From assembly GCA_017533785.1 (NCBI GenBank), contig JAFWII010000004.1, forward strand, positions 62,001 through 126,000: a stretch of DNA of 64,000 nt, read 5' to 3'. The position numbers were made by a program, and so were the translations under genes. The DNA is from Erysipelotrichaceae bacterium. GTDB lineage: Bacteria; Bacillota_I; Bacilli_A; Erysipelotrichales; Erysipelotrichaceae. The notes beneath the pieces were generated by a model. The model was not told the DNA's origin and did no database searches. It was given only the letters and a program-made list of their open reading frames with translations. Positions 52,157 to 60,619 of this stretch are shown here, piece after piece. Position 1 is the stretch's first letter, and every line of letters begins with the position of its first letter.

Positions 52157-54000
52157 ACGATGTCACCTCCTAGCAGTTCTCTCACTTCTTCTGTATAGTC
52201 CTCAACCAGTGACAGATCATCTTCTTTACAGTCCAGGACCGTATCGCCGATCTCATCGAATAACGCGCCGTTGATCGAATCGGCGACGATCGACGGCATA
52301 AGATGTTCGTTTTTCAGCAATTCCTTTACCGGATGCCCTGCAAGGAGTTCGCGCAGGACGCGGACCTCCAGCGGGGATAAAGGAAGATCGAAACGCCCTT
52401 CCTCCGGTATTTCGGTTTCCGGAACAGCTTCCTCCGGTTCAAAGACTACTGTATCCTCCGACTCCTCGTCGATCAGAAGACTGTTCTGGGTCTGCCAGGC
52501 ATCCTGACGGATCCTGTCAAGTCCGGAAAGATCGATGCGGATCTCTTTTCTTGCCGCTTTCTTAACGGCGATCTTATCCTCGCTGATCGCAGCTTCGATA
52601 TAGGGAACCGCCCATTGTTCGTCTTCCTTAAGACGGAGATAATGTCCCGTCTTCAGATAATGGCGGAACTGACAGTCACAGGCGTGCAGGAAACCCTGCA
52701 ACTTCTTCAGATCGAAGTTGATCCTGGAATAGGACTCCATCGTCCAGTTTCCGTCTTCCAGACGGCAGCAGCGGCATTCGTCGATCTCGCATACCCGGTC
52801 TTCCTCTTTCTCGTTACGAAGATAAACGGTATTGGATAAAGGGAACCAGCGACGGATCGCCTTCCTGCCGAACAGCAGGGTAAAGAAATCATACCCATCC
52901 TGATTATAATCCTTTGAGACTCTCCGGAACGCGGTGCAGAACAGGCGTTTTGCCTCTTCGGGATGTTTTTGCACGAACAGCGAACCTGTCAGCGTCTTTC
53001 CGGCTGTCCGCTTCAGCATATCGAACAGTTCTTCGTCCGATGCGTCTTCGGGAAAACGCAGGATCCGCATCGCGGCGTCACTTTTTAAGAGTTCCGGATC
53101 GACATAGCGAAGGACCGTTTCTTTCGGCAGATCTTTCAGGACGGCGTATTCCAGCATCCAGCGGCGCAGATTGACCTGCATATAGCGATCATTCGGTGCA
53201 TGTTCAAACCAGAGCCTGCGGAATTCTTCCATCTTTTCAAGCGTTTCTTCCGGCGAAGAGACACCAATGCCGTTCAAGAGTTCATAGATATAGATATAGG
53301 CAGCGGAAGCCGGTACGGAGGACCATCTCCCCTTTCGCAGATCTGTCCGCCAGGAGAAATAGCCGCGCAGCTGTTCGATGCCGAGATCATGATACGTCGG
53401 ATAATAACAGGAGAAATAACCGGTCCAGGGATAGTTGTCTTCATAATCCTGCATGAATCGTGCCTGCCGGACGAAGTTTTCCGCTTTTTCCTGCTGAGAT
53501 TCCCTGCCGTATACAAAGAGCTTCCGCATCTGGCGGATCTTTTCCGGAACGATCACTTTCTGCGGACGGTAGGAGCTTCCCGAAAACGGAAGAGCGATAT
53601 CCTGATAGACACTGGTGGTGGTACGCACCTTCTTCTCCTCAAGGACCATGGTATAGCCGCGCTGTTCACCGGACGTGAGAGCACGATCAAAGAGTTTATA
53701 TACGACATCCTTTTCCGTATTGTCATCGAAGAAAACGCTGATCCATTTATCTCCGTGCATGCGCACCGGAACGTTCAGATAAGACTTCGGGAATTCGACG
53801 AGACTCTGCCTTCCGCACTTGAGGTCGCAGATCTCGATCACTTCCCCGCTTTCCTCGTCCCACTGGCGCATCAGCAGAGCGACCCATTTGTTCGTATCCG
53901 GATGAACGAGCACGGAAAAACCCGGGAAATCAGCCCATTTATGCTGTTCCTGGATCTGATATTTCTCCTGTGCGTAGGACGTCAGTTCTGAAAGCTCCAC
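52153..54000 (-). CDS. TerB-N/TerB-C domain protein with N-terminal YjbR-like domain
   Basis: The 615-residue protein heads the cassette. Residues about 1-110 look like a MmcQ/YjbR domain (FPGFSVLVHPDTNKWVAL... GDKWISVFFDD). Residues about 155-330 form TerB-N, with YPTYHDLGIEQLRGYFSWRT and YIYIYELLNGIGV. About 480-560 carry TerB-C (IDLSGLDRIRQDAW, SLLIDEE), and a helical tail follows. TerB-N proteins are linked to tellurite-type stress and phage defence networks, though their biochemical role is unproven. GTG start with AAGGAG eight bases upstream. The CxxxCRCC cluster (CEIDECRCCRLED) might bind metal. Confidence 0.85.
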   Translation of the reverse strand: MELSELTSYAQEKYQIQEQHKWADFPGFSVLVHPDTNKWVALLMRQWDEESGEVIEICDLKCGRQSLVEFPKSYLNVPVRMHGDKWISVFFDDNTEKDVVYKLFDRALTSGEQRGYTMVLEEKKVRTTTSVYQDIALPFSGSSYRPQKVIVPEKIRQMRKLFVYGRESQQEKAENFVRQARFMQDYEDNYPWTGYFSCYYPTYHDLGIEQLRGYFSWRTDLRKGRWSSVPASAAYIYIYELLNGIGVSSPEETLEKMEEFRRLWFEHAPNDRYMQVNLRRWMLEYAVLKDLPKETVLRYVDPELLKSDAAMRILRFPEDASDEELFDMLKRTAGKTLTGSLFVQKHPEEAKRLFCTAFRRVSKDYNQDGYDFFTLLFGRKAIRRWFPLSNTVYLRNEKEEDRVCEIDECRCCRLEDGNWTMESYSRINFDLKKLQGFLHACDCQFRHYLKTGHYLRLKEDEQWAVPYIEAAISEDKIAVKKAARKEIRIDLSGLDRIRQDAWQTQNSLLIDEESEDTVVFEPEEAVPETEIPEEGRFDLPLSPLEVRVLRELLAGHPVKELLKNEHLMPSIVADSINGALFDEIGDTVLDCKEDDLSLVEDYTEEVRELLGGDIV

Positions 54001-54103
54001 GCTCTTTTCTCCTTATTGTTATTCCCTTTTACAGTTGAAGTAGTCTATTTATACCTTAACAGTTTTTCGCCTAGAATACGCGGTTTCTACAGCGTTTCAG
54101 GTA

Positions 54104-54125
54104 AGAAAAAAGGCCTTCCGGCCAA
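54104..54125 (-). terminator. Terminator of yneF
   Basis: Minus strand: TTGGCC, GGAA loop, GGCC followed by TTTTTTC. It lies 37 bases behind the yneF stop. Confidence 0.6.
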
Positions 54126-54161
54126 CATCGTCTGGATGCTGCAAAAGACCCTGAAAGAAAC

Positions 54162-54398
54162 TTATTTCTTGTCTGCTTTCTTGGTTGTGTCCTGACCCAT
54201 GGTCTTCATGATCGCACGGATCTGGGCTTCCGACGGTTTTCTGCCCATCTGGAGGAACATTGCGCGGATCATCTTTTCTGTGACCGGCGGGTTCTTTTCC
54301 ATTTCTCTCTTGGTTACATAACGGGAGATGAAGAAACCGAGGACAGCACCGATCAGGATGCCGAGAACCAAATATAATACCATCTGCTGCCAATTCAT
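54162..54398 (-). CDS. yneF: YneF-family (UPF0154) membrane protein
   Basis: The 78-residue protein has one N-terminal membrane helix (VLYLVLGILIGAVLGFFISRYV) and a conserved basic tail with NPPVTEKMIRAMFLQMGRKPSEAQI. The function is unknown, but the family is widespread in Bacillota. The ATG at 54398 has AAAGGTGG eight bases upstream; a GTG four codons earlier lies inside that ribosome site. It is a core gene inside the island. Confidence 0.93.
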   Translation of the reverse strand: MNWQQMVLYLVLGILIGAVLGFFISRYVTKREMEKNPPVTEKMIRAMFLQMGRKPSEAQIRAIMKTMGQDTTKKADKK

Positions 54399-54410
54399 AA
54401 TTGTTACCAC

Positions 54411-54893
54411 CTTTACTCTGTTACCTATTCTACTTAAACAAGCAGAATTTGTAAATCAAAAGCCCAATAGGCGCAAATTTCCTGGCAACTCCCAGGTGGG
54501 TCATCTCGCTGATTCTTTAGGAGTCTCACTCGTAGGCAAGCTTTCAACACCAAATCACGACTTGATTAAGACCCGAATTCAAAATGTAGGAATTTATCAT
54601 ACCTATCAGGCAATTTCATTATATTGGGTATATTCCTATATGAATAGTCTTGACTTTTATCGATTTCTCTGCGTGGTGCAAATATACTCGTTTTAACACA
54701 TATCGGCAGTGATTTTCAGCATTGATTCGTGAATGATACGAACGGCGATACCGGTTTGAATTTTCGGCACGGTTTAGATAAAAAGCTCTGCCAGATCCTT
54801 TTGCTCATAGCAGATAAGGCAGAGCTTTTTATCATCAGCATCCCTCTATGGGGATTCAGCCATCGAATACCGGATTACAGTTCATAGACGCAT
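54411..54893. other. Non-coding stretch, 483 bases, no gene recognised
   Basis: Apart from a long-loop hairpin at its right end, this AT-rich piece shows no gene with a start, ribosome site and plausible protein. An open frame on the + strand continues through 54696 (phrases GNSQVGHLADSLGVSLVG), but it begins inside yneF on the other strand and has no start signal. I saw no tRNA cloverleaf. It may be a decayed integration border. Confidence 0.5.
54779..54831 (-). terminator. Terminator of the pseudokinase/CFI-box operon
   Basis: AAAAAGCTCTGCC pairs with GGCAGAGCTTTTT around a 25-nt loop, with T runs on both strands. It lies 60 bases behind the last gene of the operon. Confidence 0.7.
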
Positions 54894-55469
54894 TTATCCT
54901 CCGTATACTTCTTTCAGACGCATACAGCCTTCCGCATAGATCCGATAGGCTTCCTCGTAATCCCTCCTTTCAATTGCACTGACCGAGGGCAGGATCATAT
55001 TCGCATAGATGTTCCTGTAGATTTGATCGCAGTCCTCCAGTGAATCGATGCGCTCAACGATCTGCGGTGCGGTGGCGTAATAGATTTCGATATCTTTGGG
55101 GTGATGTTCTTTCAGATAGCCGTCACGGTAATCCCTCAGAGTCTTAAGCTCATAGCACTCATCATCGAACACCTCCTGCATATGCGCCATGCAGGCAGAA
55201 GTGATAAAGCAGCCTCCTGAGTCAATTGTGTTGGTTCCGATACTGGCGTAAAAGTCTTCTCTGCCGGTATCCCGGCTTCTAACGTTCTTGAAAGGATCCC
55301 AGTTCTGGTTGGTAATACGATATTTCGCGTTGGCAAATGCGTTTCTTGCCTTCTGCGACTCCGGAATATCGTACTGCGCTATTCGCATCAGTTCGTGCTA
55401 TTCGTAATCGGAGACATAACTCCCGTATTCGGAGGCATGTTCGAATGCCTGATTCAGCAGATCTTCCAT
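54894..55469 (-). pseudogene. CFI-box protein with an in-frame amber codon
   Basis: From the ATG at 55469, which has the strong site GGGGAG seven bases upstream and follows the previous stop by two bases, the frame runs 23 codons to TAG (55400-55398) and then goes on open for 167 codons. The main part carries the CFI-box pattern: GGCFITSACMAHM, LKTLRDYRDGYL and IEIYYATAPQIVERID, with conserved Cys, Arg, Asp and Tyr residues. This motif is found as a C-terminal module in many bacterial proteins of unknown function. Translation could restart at the ATG 55388, without a good ribosome site. Whether the stop is real, an error or read through is unknown. Confidence 0.72.
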
Positions 55470-55471
55470 GC

Positions 55472-55810
55472 TTATCTCCCCATCGGGTAGAGCAGATCCC
55501 GATACTCGCTGAAAATATGCTCAATATCTTCCCTGTTGTTTTCGATGAATTCTTCTTTGCTGAAGCTCTGGGCACACTGGTCGATCAGATACTGAACAGT
55601 GCTGACGTCTTCCTTAAGTTTTGTAAAGCGTTTGCCGGCGCCATAAATGTCCGCTGCAAACTGCTCTTTCTTCTTCTCGTTGACCAGATAGCGGTACAGA
55701 TTCACCAGCTGTCTCTGATATCTGGACAGTTCCATTCTTCTTTCGATATCGGCGATCTCTCTGTCTCTTCTACCGTCAAAATAATCCGTCACCTTCGTGA
55801 ATAATCCCAT
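55472..55810 (-). CDS. Small helical protein, 112 residues
   Basis: I do not recognise the family. The protein is charged and helical (RRDREIADIERRMELSRYQRQLVNLYRYLVNEKKKEQF) and probably coiled-coil. GLFTKVTDYFDG at the N-terminus could be an amphipathic helix. The ATG at 55810 has GGAGG nine bases upstream; the longer frame upstream overlaps the previous gene. The gene lies two bases after the preceding stop and two bases before the CFI-box gene, so it belongs to the operon. Confidence 0.78.
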   Translation of the reverse strand: MGLFTKVTDYFDGRRDREIADIERRMELSRYQRQLVNLYRYLVNEKKKEQFAADIYGAGKRFTKLKEDVSTVQYLIDQCAQSFSKEEFIENNREDIEHIFSEYRDLLYPMGR

Positions 55811-55812
55811 AA

Positions 55813-56121
55813 TTACTTTTCCTCCTTTATGGCTTGAGCTTTGATATAGCGCCTCATTTTTTCCGAGATGCCGTCTTTTTTCCGCAGAGTCATCTCGATT
55901 CCTTCTTTCCCTTTCCGCAGGCGGGCATAATACTCGATCTCCTTTTCTAAGAGCAATCCGTTCAGTCTGCATTCAGTTTCCCACCGGATCTCTTTGCTGA
56001 CAGTCAGAACAGGATTGAACATGCTGACTCTTACCTCCTTTCCTTCTCTGATATAAGGCTCGGCCATTTCATACAGTTTCTCTGCCATGATCCTGCTTTC
56101 TGTTTCGTGCTTCATTTTCAA
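55813..56121 (-). CDS. Small protein of unknown function, 102 residues
   Basis: No family recognised. The protein is basic at the end (ISEKMRRYIKAQAIKEEK) and has a beta-rich middle (KEVRVSMFNPVLTVSKEIRWETECRLNG). The TTG at 56121 overlaps the pseudokinase stop (TTGA) with GAGG about ten bases upstream; an ATG two codons later is the alternative. Tight packing with both neighbours implies coupled translation. Confidence 0.72.
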   Translation of the reverse strand: MKMKHETESRIMAEKLYEMAEPYIREGKEVRVSMFNPVLTVSKEIRWETECRLNGLLLEKEIEYYARLRKGKEGIEMTLRKKDGISEKMRRYIKAQAIKEEK

Positions 56122-56942
56122 AACGGAACATCCTCCTCGCAGATATAAGAAGTTTCTTTCTGGTTCGTTTCTTTCTGCAGTATCTCTTCAAAATCCATGC
56201 TGTCTTCCGCGTAGATGAAGAAGTGTCTGTCGATAGGGAGATACCCATCCGCGAAAATACTGATCCAGCATTCTCCGGAAGAGATGATCAGCTCCGCTTC
56301 CCCGTTCGCATCGCTTGCTGCGTCAAAGAACTCCTCTTTTCTGAAGATATGCATGATGCTGATCATTGCGCCGCTGACCGGCTCGTTTTCCTCATTCCGC
56401 AGGCGGACGCTGACATAGGCGGAGCCGTCGCGGTCTCTTCTGTACCGCCTGGCGCATTTGCCCGCTTCTAGGCTTGCTGCCAGTTCCTGATATGTGATCC
56501 GTTGCTCCGGCTCTTTTTCCAGCATTCCGGAGATCAGGTTGAAATGCACATCATCAAGAAGATCACTGACCTCCACCTTCTCTTCTGCCAGCAGCGCTTC
56601 TCTTACGGTGTCTTTCTCCCCTTTACAGAAGGGAAGCATCTCGCTGAGCATCTCGTGCATCAACAGTCCGAGTGAGAAGATATCGCTGGCAGGTGTCTTT
56701 TCACTCTCCGGACAGTCGTATTCCGGATTGGAAAACATCGTATTCAGATCCACCTCCGCATACAGCCGGTGGTCTTTCTGGATCAGGGTGATGTTCTCCG
56801 GGCAGAGACAGCCGTAAGCTTTTCCTTTCTTCCAGAGCGGCATGAGCTGCCGTATGATGCTTTTGAACGCTCCGTCTAGCTCTGCAGTGTCATAGACATA
56901 ACTGAGATACTCGGGTTCATACTCTACTGTCATTCGTTTCAC
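56118..56942 (-). CDS. Pseudokinase C-lobe fused to a carboxypeptidase-regulatory-like domain
   Basis: Residues about 20-165 match the C-lobe of a protein kinase: AYGCLCPENI (42-51) in the catalytic-loop position but without His-Arg-Asp, VDLN where DFG should be, PASDIFSLGLLMHEML (84-99) and EPEQRITYQEL (144-154). The N-lobe with glycine loop and ATP-binding Lys is absent, so it cannot be an active kinase. Residues about 173-250 look like a beta-sandwich (AYVSVRLRNEENEPVSGAMI... ASDANGEAELII) of the carboxypeptidase-regulatory type. GTG start. First gene of a four-gene operon, divergent from a STAND NTPase. Confidence 0.78.
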   Translation of the reverse strand: MKRMTVEYEPEYLSYVYDTAELDGAFKSIIRQLMPLWKKGKAYGCLCPENITLIQKDHRLYAEVDLNTMFSNPEYDCPESEKTPASDIFSLGLLMHEMLSEMLPFCKGEKDTVREALLAEEKVEVSDLLDDVHFNLISGMLEKEPEQRITYQELAASLEAGKCARRYRRDRDGSAYVSVRLRNEENEPVSGAMISIMHIFRKEEFFDAASDANGEAELIISSGECWISIFADGYLPIDRHFFIYAEDSMDFEEILQKETNQKETSYICEEDVPF

Positions 56943-56965
56943 ATTTCTTCCCTTTTCCTCCTTGA

Positions 56966-56994
56966 TTGAAAGAGCTTCGGCAAGGCCTTATAAT
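56966..56994 (+). promoter_or_regulatory. Promoter of the STAND NTPase gene
   Basis: TTGAAA (56966-56971), 17-base spacer, perfect TATAAT (56989-56994). The leader would be about 100 bases, room for control. Confidence 0.7.
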
Positions 56995-57102
56995 GATTTC
57001 ATTACCTGGCTTTCCTTGCTCTCGCAGCTTAATCATATCGGATAGTATGCGAAACCCAATTGGCAGCCATTGGCATGAAAATGATAGGAACTGGAGGCAG
57101 TT

Positions 57103-59211
57103 TTGAAGCTTAATTACGGGTCTTTTGAAGCCATCTTTACGAAATACTTTTCCTACAGCAGCGAACTGGATTATCTTTACGATGCCCTGGTGGAATACAG
57201 CGATGTCGATAAGACAACGATCGTTCTTTTAGCGTCGGTCAGAGGAAACGAAAGCGAGATCGAAGACGCTTTGAGCATCAACAGCACCACCCTTTCCAAA
57301 TTCCGTACTTCGGAAAGAGACATCAATAAGAAACTGAAAGATATGGCAAAGAGGTGCGAAGAAAGTTATACGGAGGATTTCTTCGAATACAATCTGCTGG
57401 AATACGTTCCCTGCCATCTGTATCCGGCACTCATTCTGGATTATCTGAAACTGATCGACTACGATCATACGATCTCTCCGAAAAACAAAGCGCAGTTCCA
57501 CTCCCTGGTCCGTGAAGGACTTCAGAAGCAAAGTGTTGCCCGCTTTCTGAGCAGCGTCTTTCGCTATGCACTGATACAGGACAACACATGGCACGAAAAC
57601 ACGATCATCCATGCCCCGCATGGACGCAACCCCTTCTTTACCGGAAGAAAAGAAGAACTCCACCGGATGCGGGATGCTCTGCATAAAAGCGACATGGTGA
57701 CCCTCAGCGGGATGCCGGGGTGCGGAAAAAGCGAACTTGCTCTGGCTTACGTAAACGCGCTGCCGGACGCGCAATGGACCGTTCTCTTTGTGGATGCGGA
57801 AACGGCAGAAGGTATCATCAACTCCTACAGAGAACTGATCAGCTTTCTTTCTCTAAAAGAAGATATCCGGGAAATGCAGGAAGATACAGTTATCTCCGAA
57901 GTAAAACGTTGGGCAGACAGTGAAAAATGTTTGTTTATTTTTGACAACGTCGATTATGCCGACAGGAAAAAACGTCATTCTTTGCAGAAATACCTGCCCG
58001 AGCCGAAAAACAGCACAAAGATCATCTTCACCACCCGGAATAAGAAACCTTACCTCGAGGAGATGGTGATCTCTCTTTCCGGTTTTTCCGAAGAAGAAAG
58101 CGTAGAGTATATCATGCACCGCGCAAACCGGACCAAAAACAAAAAAGGCGCTGCCGCCATTGCGGAACGTCTCGCCTATTACCCGCTGGCCCTTAGCCAG
58201 GCGGCTTCCTTTCTTAACATCTATCAGGGGATCTCTTTTGAGAATTATCTTGACAGGCTGAAAGGCGGATTGGAGATTCTGGAAAAATACGCGGAATACT
58301 CTGATGCGGAAAGAAGCCTCAGAGAAACTATGCAGATCACATTCAGCACCTTATCACGATCGGAAAGAGATCTGCTTCAGCTCGCTTCCTATTTCAGCGA
58401 AGACGGTATGCACCTGCATATTCTGAACCGCCTTTTCTATCAGATGTATGTTTACAGAGGCAAAGAAGCTTCGTCTTATCTTGCAAAGCTGGAAAAAGAC
58501 ACGGAACTTCGCTGCACAATGGCAGCCCGCTTATTCCCCTTCGGTTATATCGGATACTACTATGCTGACTGTACAGATGAGATGGCGCAGAAAATCGATA
58601 TCTCCCTGTATTCCCACTATTCTTTGGGAAAAAGCAAGAGAAAAGATCTTCCCGCATTCCTTCAAAATGAGGAAATAAGCTCACTCGCGGAAGAGGATCG
58701 TTTTCTGAAGGATTCACAGGGTATCACACAAAAATCTCTGGCGGATTTTATTCTCTCCTCCAGGAACTATGACGATCTCGCTTATTTCAACAACACCAGC
58801 GTCATGAAGATGCATCGTCTGGTCATGGAAGCACTAAGGGAAATGGACAACGATCTGCATTATCTGAAGCTGGCGATCGATATCATGTACGACGTGACCC
58901 CGAACGTGAGACATGGTGTCATCTCCGTATATGAGGATAACGATATACTCGAAGTACAGGCCAGAGCGCTGTGCAGGCATGCTTTCGATCATTTTGCGGA
59001 ATTACCGGACACCTATAAAGACAAAATTGCTGATATCGCCAGATATGTCGTGCATTGGATGGATTTTGAAGAAGATATCGATCTCGGCGAATACGGAAAT
59101 CCGGAATTTGAATATGTTGCCTCCAGCGATGAAGAATGCGACGCGGAACATATGAAAGCTTTGCGGGATATGAAGATGGATTCTTTCATTCCGACTACCC
59201 GCTGGTATTAG
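57103..59211 (+). CDS. STAND (NB-ARC-type) NTPase with N-terminal helix-turn-helix-like region
   Basis: The 702-residue protein has an ATPase core: Walker A GMPGCGKS (203-210), Walker B CLFIFDNVD (276-284), sensor arginine IIFTTR (307-312) and the GLPL-like YYPLALSQAA (about 362-371). Residues 50-82 resemble a helix-turn-helix (SINSTTLSKFRTSERDI). Residues 95-160 are a helical unit (EYVPCHLYPALILDYLKLID). The C-terminal 250 residues are helical but without clear repeats. STAND proteins switch on when they sense a trigger and often act in antiphage abortive defence. TTG start with GGAGG five bases upstream. Promoter divergent from the pseudokinase operon. Confidence 0.85.
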   Translation: MKLNYGSFEAIFTKYFSYSSELDYLYDALVEYSDVDKTTIVLLASVRGNESEIEDALSINSTTLSKFRTSERDINKKLKDMAKRCEESYTEDFFEYNLLEYVPCHLYPALILDYLKLIDYDHTISPKNKAQFHSLVREGLQKQSVARFLSSVFRYALIQDNTWHENTIIHAPHGRNPFFTGRKEELHRMRDALHKSDMVTLSGMPGCGKSELALAYVNALPDAQWTVLFVDAETAEGIINSYRELISFLSLKEDIREMQEDTVISEVKRWADSEKCLFIFDNVDYADRKKRHSLQKYLPEPKNSTKIIFTTRNKKPYLEEMVISLSGFSEEESVEYIMHRANRTKNKKGAAAIAERLAYYPLALSQAASFLNIYQGISFENYLDRLKGGLEILEKYAEYSDAERSLRETMQITFSTLSRSERDLLQLASYFSEDGMHLHILNRLFYQMYVYRGKEASSYLAKLEKDTELRCTMAARLFPFGYIGYYYADCTDEMAQKIDISLYSHYSLGKSKRKDLPAFLQNEEISSLAEEDRFLKDSQGITQKSLADFILSSRNYDDLAYFNNTSVMKMHRLVMEALREMDNDLHYLKLAIDIMYDVTPNVRHGVISVYEDNDILEVQARALCRHAFDHFAELPDTYKDKIADIARYVVHWMDFEEDIDLGEYGNPEFEYVASSDEECDAEHMKALRDMKMDSFIPTTRWY

Positions 59212-59414
59212 GAAGATCGTTGTTTCCGTTGTGTTCTATGAAAACAAAAGAGTCATCATGATGGCTTCACGAAGGCCGATACTTATGCGTCACCTGTTCA
59301 AACGGCTTTTCGAAGACCTTAACAGGCGCAGCATTATCGACCCTTGACCGGTCTATTCTTCATTCAGGTCTGCATTTATGCGGCCTTATACACATTTTCG
59401 ATACACAAGATATC

Positions 59415-59445
59415 AAAAGCCGGATCTTCGTAGATCCGGCTTTTT
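59415..59445. terminator. Two-way terminator between the STAND gene and the S1 protein gene
   Basis: AAAAGCCGGATCT, loop TCGT, AGATCCGGCTTTTT: a 12- to 13-bp stem with A and T runs on both sides between convergent genes. The remaining 200 bases of the gap hold nothing I recognise. Confidence 0.9.
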
Positions 59446-59448
59446 AAA

Positions 59449-59805
59449 TCATTTTTCCTTCAGCCACTGCGGCATTTTTTCCGATAATGTGCGGAATCCG
59501 ATCTTGTTTTCGGGAACACCCAAAAACGGGACGCGGTCATAGCGGTCCCGGCGGTTGCGTTTCAGGGCTTTATAAGACAGTCGTAACTGACGGTGGTCAT
59601 AATCGATGTCGATGATCTTGCATAATACAAAATCACCGATGTTCATGAAATGGCCGATGTTCTTCACAAAACCGTTGCTCAGCTCACTGATGTGGATCAG
59701 GCCGCTGTAGCCGTCTTCGAACTGAACGAAGGCGCCATAGGGTTTCAGGCCTGATACCTGACCGTAAACTGTCATGCCGATCTGATAGGTTTTTATTTCG
59801 TCCAT
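59449..59805 (-). CDS. S1-domain RNA-binding protein (CvfD/GSP13 type)
   Basis: The 118-residue protein has one S1 domain (YQIGMTVYGQVSGLKPYGAF... GLIHISELS) and a short basic tail. The family (B. subtilis YugI/GSP13, Streptococcus CvfD) acts as a translation-linked regulator of stress and virulence genes. It is divergent from the YuiD-like gene. Confidence 0.9.
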   Translation of the reverse strand: MDEIKTYQIGMTVYGQVSGLKPYGAFVQFEDGYSGLIHISELSNGFVKNIGHFMNIGDFVLCKIIDIDYDHRQLRLSYKALKRNRRDRYDRVPFLGVPENKIGFRTLSEKMPQWLKEK

Positions 59806-59849
59806 AAGAAGATTATAACACCAAATTAAGGAACTATTTTCGCTTCTTA

Positions 59850-59858
59850 TGGTATACT
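59850..59858 (+). promoter_or_regulatory. Extended -10 promoter of the YuiD-like gene
   Basis: TGGTATACT is an almost perfect extended -10 and lies only ten bases before the ATG at 59868. Transcription from it would give a leaderless or nearly leaderless message. Confidence 0.55.
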
Positions 59859-59867
59859 AACCATGTT

Positions 59868-60323
59868 ATGATTAGCAGAATGTATCCCTTCTGGTCCTTC
59901 CTGACGGCGCTTGTTCTGGCACAGCTGATGAAACCCTTCATCGCCAAGATGCAGGGTGATAAGTTCTCCTGGAAGATCGCTCTTGCATCCGGCGGTTTCC
60001 CGAGCTCACATTCATCTTCTGTCTCAGCGCTCTGCTTTTCGGTCGGGATCCTGGAGCATTTTGATTCGACGATCTTCGCTGTCACCCTGGCGCTCGCGGT
60101 GATCGTTTGTTATGACGCGATGAACGTGCGTTATTACGCAGGCAGAAATATCTATATCACCCGGCAGCTGATCCACGACCTTCAGGAAAAGGATGTCATC
60201 GACATGGATGACCCGGTCTATGAAGAAAAGGTCAAGGAAGTCCTCGGCCATAAGCGCAGTGAAGTGTTCGGCGGGTGCATATTAGGTGTATTGATCGCGA
60301 TCCTGTTGTATTATATGCAGTGA
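59868..60323 (+). CDS. Divergent PAP2-family membrane protein (YuiD type)
   Basis: The 151-residue protein has several membrane helices and the PAP2-like motif GGFPSSHSSSVSAL with conserved Ser and His, plus MNVRYYAG. The family is related to lipid phosphatases, but its substrate is unknown. No ribosome site precedes the ATG at 59868, and an in-frame ATG at 59880 is the alternative. The stop is followed by nifU-like at 11 bases, so the two are cotranscribed. Confidence 0.9.
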   Translation: MISRMYPFWSFLTALVLAQLMKPFIAKMQGDKFSWKIALASGGFPSSHSSSVSALCFSVGILEHFDSTIFAVTLALAVIVCYDAMNVRYYAGRNIYITRQLIHDLQEKDVIDMDDPVYEEKVKEVLGHKRSEVFGGCILGVLIAILLYYMQ

Positions 60324-60334
60324 AAAGAGGCAAT

Positions 60335-60619
60335 ATGAAAGAATACAGTGATACAGAGATCAAGATCATCCAGTGTCTGGAACGGCTCAGACCTTATATC
60401 CAGCATGACGGCGGTGATCTTGAATATATCGGTTTTGAAGACGGGATCGTCCACATCAAACTCTGGGGCGCCTGCGTCGGCTGCGGCATGGTGGACATGA
60501 CCCTGAAAGACGGGATCGAAGCCTACATCAAGGACGAAGTCGACGGCGTGGAAGCTGTTGTCCTGGATAACCCCTTCACCCCCTTCGAAGTACCGGAAGA
60601 AGAAAACGGACTGGATTGA
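60335..60619 (+). CDS. NifU-like C-terminal domain Fe-S scaffold protein
   Basis: The 94-residue protein is the NifU C-terminal domain on its own (Nfu type). The opening ERLRPYIQHDGGDLEYIGF and the cluster motif CVGC in LWGACVGCGMVDMTL are clear. It carries Fe-S clusters to apo-proteins. The ATG at 60335 has AGAGG at the right distance. A terminator overlaps its stop codon. Confidence 0.95.
   Translation: MKEYSDTEIKIIQCLERLRPYIQHDGGDLEYIGFEDGIVHIKLWGACVGCGMVDMTLKDGIEAYIKDEVDGVEAVVLDNPFTPFEVPEEENGLD

Noticed and set aside
48576-54000. Complete BREX system
   Set aside because: PglZ, PglX, BrxC, BrxA, BrxB and Lon-like BrxL are not present near the helicase and ATPase; only the BrxD/BrxHI-like pair is seen.
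54411-54780. tRNA or attachment-site remnant in the gap beside yneF
   Set aside because: No cloverleaf or direct repeat with the other island end could be made out by eye.
39200-59220. Prophage or conjugative element
   Set aside because: There are no capsid, portal, terminase, relaxase or lysis genes. The only recombinase sits between hsdS genes and core genes such as yneF lie inside the region.
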